Shown in pieces: positions 60,260 to 64,000 of a stretch of DNA of 64,000 nt. The DNA comes from Corynebacterium stercoris (GTDB lineage Bacteria; Actinomycetota; Actinomycetes; Mycobacteriales; Mycobacteriaceae). Each line of letters starts with the position of its first letter. Positions within the stretch are counted from its first letter, which is position 1. The stretch covers positions 1 through 64,000 of the forward strand of contig NZ_JAMFTQ010000004.1 of the NCBI RefSeq assembly GCF_024160105.1. Direction: 5' to 3'. Position numbers and translations under genes: made by a program. The notes under the pieces were generated by a model, which saw only the letters and a list, made by a program, of their open reading frames with translations, was not told where the DNA came from and made no database searches.

Positions 60260-60297
60260 TCTCGTACGAACGTATTACGCCTTACGAACGTACGAGA
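60260..60297. promoter_or_regulatory. TetR operator between the GAP and TetR genes
   Basis: Outer arms TCTCGTACG (60260-60268) and CGTACGAGA (60289-60297) are perfect inverted repeats. Inside, TACGAACGTA occurs as a direct repeat at 60265-60274 and 60283-60292, 18 bp apart. The TetR gene -10, TAGACT, starts at 60301. Confidence 0.8.
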
Positions 60298-60317
60298 AAC
60301 TAGACTGGTGCGCAACC

Positions 60318-60890
60318 ATGAACGACTATTCGTTAGACCACCAGTTTTCGGAATCGGCCGCGACCATCGCCGATGCGACCATCCGCATCATTGCGTCGCG
60401 CGGCCTCGACGCTGTCAGCGTGCGGGAGGTGGCGAAGGAATCAGGGTTCGCCGCAGGCTCGGTGCAGTACCACGCACCCAACAGGGACACCCTGCTTGCG
60501 CACGCGTTCATCCGCTCTATCCAGCGTTCGCGAGAGCGTGTCGGCGCTGTCGCCGAAAGGGACGGCGTGCTCGAGACATGGGTGGCGAGGCTCGCCGAGC
60601 TCCTCCCCATCGGCGGCGTGCGGTCTGAAGACGCCGCGATCTGGGTCACGTACGGTTCAGCTTCGGCTACTCGGGAGTGGATTGCGCAGCTCTATACCGA
60701 GGTGCTCGAAGATTTCCAGAATGGCGTGGTCGCGGCGCTCGGCGGTGACGAGCAGTCGAGGCCCAAGGCGCGACTGGTTACAGCGTTGATCAACGGTCTG
60801 ACGCTGGACAACCTGCGAGTCCCAGAATCCGAGGCCGAGCGCATTCTGGCCGACCTCCGAGAGGGCCTGCGCCTCCTTTTCTCCAGTTGA
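60318..60890 (+). CDS. TetR-family transcriptional regulator
   Basis: A 190-residue regulator with an N-terminal helix-turn-helix (about residues 12-58: ATIADATIRIIASRGLDAVSVREVAKES, then GSVQYHAPNRDTLL). The C-terminal ligand domain is typical of the TetR_C_6-like group. The ATG at 60318 lies 11 bases after the -10 hexamer. The divergent GAP-family gene and the palindromic operator in the 73-bp spacer make local repression of both genes very likely. Confidence 0.9.
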   Translation: MNDYSLDHQFSESAATIADATIRIIASRGLDAVSVREVAKESGFAAGSVQYHAPNRDTLLAHAFIRSIQRSRERVGAVAERDGVLETWVARLAELLPIGGVRSEDAAIWVTYGSASATREWIAQLYTEVLEDFQNGVVAALGGDEQSRPKARLVTALINGLTLDNLRVPESEAERILADLREGLRLLFSS

Positions 60891-60975
60891 GTGTTGCGAA
60901 CTGCGACCCCGTACCGCGCCGCCCGCCCGCGAGCCAGACCGGGAATCCATAACGCACCCGTTACGCTTGGAACCC

Positions 60976-62922
60976 GTGAATACACCTATTGCAGTCGACG
61001 TCCTCGCGCGCGTCCTGATGCCGAAAAAGGGCGAGCCGCGCGATGTGCGCATGCTCTACCTGATCGAGCCGGAGTTCAACAAGCAGCGCCTGACCTGGTC
61101 TGACCGCACGAGCTTCGCCGTGCCCGCGGGCAACGAGGTCAGCTTCGAGACGTACTTCAACGCCTTCCCGGCCTCCTACTGGCGCCGCTGGTCCCAGCTG
61201 GACAGCATCGTCCTGGCCATGGACATCGAGGGCACGGCCACCATCTCGGTCTACCGCTCGAAGCACGACGGCACCCGCGTGGCCGTCGGCAACTACGAGG
61301 CCGCCGACCAGCGCGTCGAGATCCCGCTCGCCCTCAACAACTTCGAGGACGGCGGCTGGCTGTGGTTCGACATCACCGCCGAGACCGACGTCCGCGTCGC
61401 CGACGCCGCGTGGTGCTCCCCGCAGGAGCCCAAGGAGCAGGTGCTTGCCGACGGCACCGTCGTCCCGCCCCAGCCCAAGCAGGTCGCCGTGGGCATTCCG
61501 ACGTTCAACCGCCCGCGCGACGCCGTCAACGCACTGCATGCGCTTGCGGAGGACGCGGAAGTACTTTCGTCGATAAGCCATGTCCTCATGCCGGACCAGG
61601 GCAACCAGCACCCGGCGGACGAGCCCGACTTCGCCGCAGCCGAGGCTGCGCTCGGCGGCAAGCTGCGCATGTTCTCGCAGGGCAACCTGGGCGGCTCCGG
61701 CGGCTACGCCCGCATCATGTACGAAGCGCTGAACACCACCGATGCCCCGTTCATCCTCTACATGGACGACGACATCGCTATCGAGCCGGACTCTATCCTG
61801 CGCGCGGTGCAGGTGGCGCGCTACGCCAAGCAGCCGTTCCTCGTCGGCGGGCAGATGCTCAACCTGCAGAACCGCTCCCAACTGCGCACCACGGGCGAGA
61901 CCGTGGACAAGGACATCTTCATGTTCCGCCTCGCGGAGCACGCGGTGTACGACCACGACCTGGCGAAATACCCGCTGGGCTACGTAGGCACCCCGGAGGA
62001 GCAGATGGATCCGCGCAAGATCACCTCGCGCCCGCTGCACCGCCGCATCGACGTGAACTACAACGGCTGGTGGATGGACCTGTTCCCCCGCGTCGTCGCC
62101 GAGCGTATGGGGCTGCCCCTGCCGCTGTTCATCAAGTGGGACGACAACGAGTACGCCTTCCGCGCGGGCGAAGCCGGCTTCCCGACGGTCACCTGGCCCG
62201 GCGTCGCAATTTGGCACATGGCCTGGGCAGACAAGGACGACGCGATTGACTGGCAGGCGTACTTCCACATGCGCAACCGCCTCATCGTCGCGTCCCTCTA
62301 CGGCCCGGACACGCCTGACGCGATGCTGCGCAACATGATGAAGTCCACCCACAAGCACATCATGTGCATGGAGTACTCCACCATGGCCATCCAGCTGGAG
62401 GCCATGCAGGACTTCCTCCGCGGCCCCGACCAGCTCTTCGACATTCTCGAAACCGCGCTGCCGAAGGTCCAGGCGATCCGCAAGGACTATTCCGATGCGC
62501 AGATTGTGGCGTCGGCAGCCGACCTGCCCGCCCCGACCGGCGCGCCGGGCGTGCCCACCCGCAACATCGGCGGCCGCCTGGCCAAGATCAAGAAGCTGCC
62601 GTGGGCGGCGAAAGCGTTGCTGCACCAGCGCAAGCCGGAGGACCGCGCCCACTGGGAAGCGCCGCAGCTCAACCTCACCGCCGACGAGGCCCGCTGGTTC
62701 ACCCTCGCCCGCGTCGATTCCGCGACGGTGTCCACCGCGGGCGGCACCGGTGTGGCCTTCCGCAAGCGGGACAAGGCGCTTGCCGACGATCTTTTGGAGC
62801 AGACCAAGACACTCTACGACGAGATCAAGAAGCGCTGGCCAGAGCTGCGCGAAACGTATCGCGCGGCCATGCCCGAGCTGACCAGCCACGAGAACTGGGG
62901 GAAGATCTTCGATGAACAGTAG
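60976..62922 (+). CDS. glfT2: galactofuranosyltransferase GlfT2
   Basis: A 648-residue processive GT-A enzyme that polymerises the galactan of arabinogalactan from UDP-galactofuranose. The N-terminal beta domain covers about residues 1-165. The GT-A core has the metal-binding Asp264-Asp266 (YMDDDIAIEPD), the acceptor region WWMDLFPRV, catalytic WDDNEY with Asp389-Asp390, and His414 in WHMAW. These match the M. tuberculosis GlfT2 residues. The GTG at 60976 has TACGCT 8 bases upstream. It starts the galactan operon and overlaps the next gene by 11 bases. Confidence 0.97.
   Translation: MNTPIAVDVLARVLMPKKGEPRDVRMLYLIEPEFNKQRLTWSDRTSFAVPAGNEVSFETYFNAFPASYWRRWSQLDSIVLAMDIEGTATISVYRSKHDGTRVAVGNYEAADQRVEIPLALNNFEDGGWLWFDITAETDVRVADAAWCSPQEPKEQVLADGTVVPPQPKQVAVGIPTFNRPRDAVNALHALAEDAEVLSSISHVLMPDQGNQHPADEPDFAAAEAALGGKLRMFSQGNLGGSGGYARIMYEALNTTDAPFILYMDDDIAIEPDSILRAVQVARYAKQPFLVGGQMLNLQNRSQLRTTGETVDKDIFMFRLAEHAVYDHDLAKYPLGYVGTPEEQMDPRKITSRPLHRRIDVNYNGWWMDLFPRVVAERMGLPLPLFIKWDDNEYAFRAGEAGFPTVTWPGVAIWHMAWADKDDAIDWQAYFHMRNRLIVASLYGPDTPDAMLRNMMKSTHKHIMCMEYSTMAIQLEAMQDFLRGPDQLFDILETALPKVQAIRKDYSDAQIVASAADLPAPTGAPGVPTRNIGGRLAKIKKLPWAAKALLHQRKPEDRAHWEAPQLNLTADEARWFTLARVDSATVSTAGGTGVAFRKRDKALADDLLEQTKTLYDEIKKRWPELRETYRAAMPELTSHENWGKIFDEQ
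61568..61578 (-). repeat. copy of the GCTTATCGACG word
   Basis: Exact copy on the strand opposite glfT2. In the coding frame it reads TCG TCG ATA AGC, using the rare isoleucine codon ATA. Confidence 0.8.
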
Positions 62923-63412
62923 GGAAGCCGACCTCCTTGTTTGGCTGCAGGACAAGGCGTACTCCCCGGCCGTCGCGAAGACGGCGAGAGGCCTGAGCCA
63001 CTTCGGCGAGCACGACTTGGGCTGGATGGCCGTCGCCGCGGCCGGTGCGGCGCTGGATGGGAAGCGCCGCCGCAAGTGGATTGCGCTCGGTGTGGGCACG
63101 TTCACGGCGCACGCGGTGAGCGTAGTGCTGAAACGCATCGTGCGCCGCCCGCGCCCCCACGACGAGCGCGTGACTATCGGCGTGAAAACGCCGTCAAAGC
63201 TCTCCTTCCCGTCGTCGCACGCCACCAACACCGGTGCCGCTGCGGTGCACCTCGCGGACATCACAGGAAAGAAGTGGCCTTTCGCACTCGTGCCGGTGAT
63301 GATGCTTTCGCGTAACGTCCTCGGGGTGCATTACCCCACCGACACCCTGGCCGGTGCCGCCCTCGGCGCCGCGGTGGCCAAGGGGGTCATCGAGGCGGAA
63401 AGGCGGATCTAA
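62912..63412 (+). CDS. PAP2-family phosphatase (decaprenylphosphoryl-5-phosphoribose phosphatase, Rv3807c type)
   Basis: A 166-residue membrane phosphatase. The three PAP2 motifs are present: KRIVRRPRP, SFPSSHATNTG and SRNVLGVHYPTDTLAG. Its position between glfT2 and ubiA matches Rv3807c, proposed to dephosphorylate decaprenylphosphoryl-5-phosphoribose on the way to the arabinan donor DPA. The ATG overlaps glfT2 by 11 bases and its stop touches the ubiA start. Confidence 0.93.
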   Translation: MNSREADLLVWLQDKAYSPAVAKTARGLSHFGEHDLGWMAVAAAGAALDGKRRRKWIALGVGTFTAHAVSVVLKRIVRRPRPHDERVTIGVKTPSKLSFPSSHATNTGAAAVHLADITGKKWPFALVPVMMLSRNVLGVHYPTDTLAGAALGAAVAKGVIEAERRI

Positions 63413-64000
63413 GTGAGCGAGCTGAGAAGCGAGGCGGCTGCGTACGACGCGCGCAACCACGACCGGAACCCGGAGCACGAGCCCTTCTTGAAGCCGGAGC
63501 CGCACACCGAGGGCGTGGACTACCAGCGCAAGAAGACCCCGCCGAAGAACCTGCCGGACGCGATGATCAAGGGCCTGCGCCCGAAGCAGTGGGTCAAAAA
63601 CGTCCTGGTGCTCGCAGCGCCCCTGGCCGCCGGCTTCGACGCATTCACCGGCCGCACCGTCGTCGACATTCTGATCGCGTTCATCGTGTTCTGCTTCGGC
63701 GCGTCGTCGATCTACCTGATCAATGACGCCCGCGACGTGGAGTCGGACCGCCAGCACCCCACCAAGCGCTTTCGCCCGATCGCCTCCGGCATGCTGCCGA
63801 TCAACCTGGCATACGCCATGGCGGCGATCCTCATCGCGCTGGCCATCGGCCTGTCCTTCCTGGCCACCGACGGCTCGGCGCTGGCCACCGTCATCGCCGT
63901 CTACATCGCGCTGCAGCTCGGCTACTGCTTCGGCTGGAAGCACATCCCGGTCATCGACATCGCGCTGGTGTCCTCCGGCTTCATGCTCCGCACCATGGCC
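63413..64000 (+). CDS. ubiA: decaprenyl-phosphate phosphoribosyltransferase (UbiA family), 5' part
   Basis: The first 196 codons of a UbiA prenyltransferase-fold enzyme that joins phosphoribosyl pyrophosphate to decaprenyl phosphate (Rv3806c type). A polar N-terminal extension of about 50 residues leads to GLRPKQWVKNVLVLAAPLA and the metal-binding NDARDVESDRQHP (NDxxD-like). Several transmembrane helices follow and the frame is open to the window end. The GTG at 63413 starts one base after the PAP2 stop. The gene continues beyond 64000. Confidence 0.93.
   Translation, partial: MSELRSEAAAYDARNHDRNPEHEPFLKPEPHTEGVDYQRKKTPPKNLPDAMIKGLRPKQWVKNVLVLAAPLAAGFDAFTGRTVVDILIAFIVFCFGASSIYLINDARDVESDRQHPTKRFRPIASGMLPINLAYAMAAILIALAIGLSFLATDGSALATVIAVYIALQLGYCFGWKHIPVIDIALVSSGFMLRTMA

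Overview
The window is about 64 kb of a high-GC actinobacterial chromosome and is almost certainly from a Corynebacterium. It carries the galactan genes of mycolate-containing bacteria (glf, glfT2, a PAP2 phosphatase and a UbiA-type phosphoribosyltransferase), an LCP cell-wall ligase, an LGFP-repeat amidase, DtxR-type iron boxes, an HrrSA-type two-component system and corynebacterial DUF families. Gene order (hrrSA - sodA - msrA; lcpB - pheA - mutase - farR - serS - glpK - glf - glfT2) follows, from memory, the cg3250-cg3189 part of C. glutamicum. The species cannot be fixed from the sequence alone.

Layout. 1-480: 3' part of a 5S rRNA and its terminator. 481-7300: pseudouridine synthase, universal stress protein, GlsB-type membrane protein, a repeat-rich spacer, TetR regulator, YidC, class E sortase, and a Nudix-LOG fusion behind a lipoprotein gene. 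7868-14851: hrrSA, RecB-like nuclease, MFS exporter, sodA, msrA. 14897-18544: membrane hydrolase, phosphodiesterase, DUF5926. 18537-26728: complete histidine-utilisation cluster (hutI, hutU, hutH, hutR, hutG) plus a YjiH-type membrane protein, with two matching candidate HutR operators. 26846-38481: AlsT symporter, LcpB, CPBP protease, DUF2891, pheA, septum-formation protein, farR, serS, acyltransferase, HAD phosphatase. 38495-46744: orphan nuclease-like gene, glpK, amidase, glf, small thioredoxin-fold protein, cation/proton antiporter. 47036-50549: thiolase and CoA-transferase genes around an IclR/PcaR-type regulator. 50554-54667: an accessory patch with two divergent orphan ATPases, two unrelated direct-repeat arrays between them, and a decayed hsdR fragment. 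54668-59418: DtxR-controlled ferric-siderophore uptake genes. 59555-60890: GAP-family protein and its TetR regulator. 60976-64000: galactan operon glfT2 - PAP2 - ubiA, cut by the window end.

Expression is very compact. At least fifteen genes have a TANNNT -10 hexamer 5-8 bases before their start codon, so they are probably leaderless. Several divergent gene pairs use interlocked -10 hexamers, and five convergent pairs share the same CTAG as the stop codon of both genes.

The strongest unexplained signals are: (1) an 11-base word, GCTTATCGACG, found ten times exactly and about 38 times as GCTTNNCGACG, mostly inside genes and sometimes at the price of rare codons; (2) a two-hairpin intergenic element based on TGACAGCTCCA/TGGAGCTGTCA, present at three loci with one copy inverted; (3) the paired repeat arrays between the two orphan ATPases. 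No CRISPR array, prophage or intact insertion sequence is visible.
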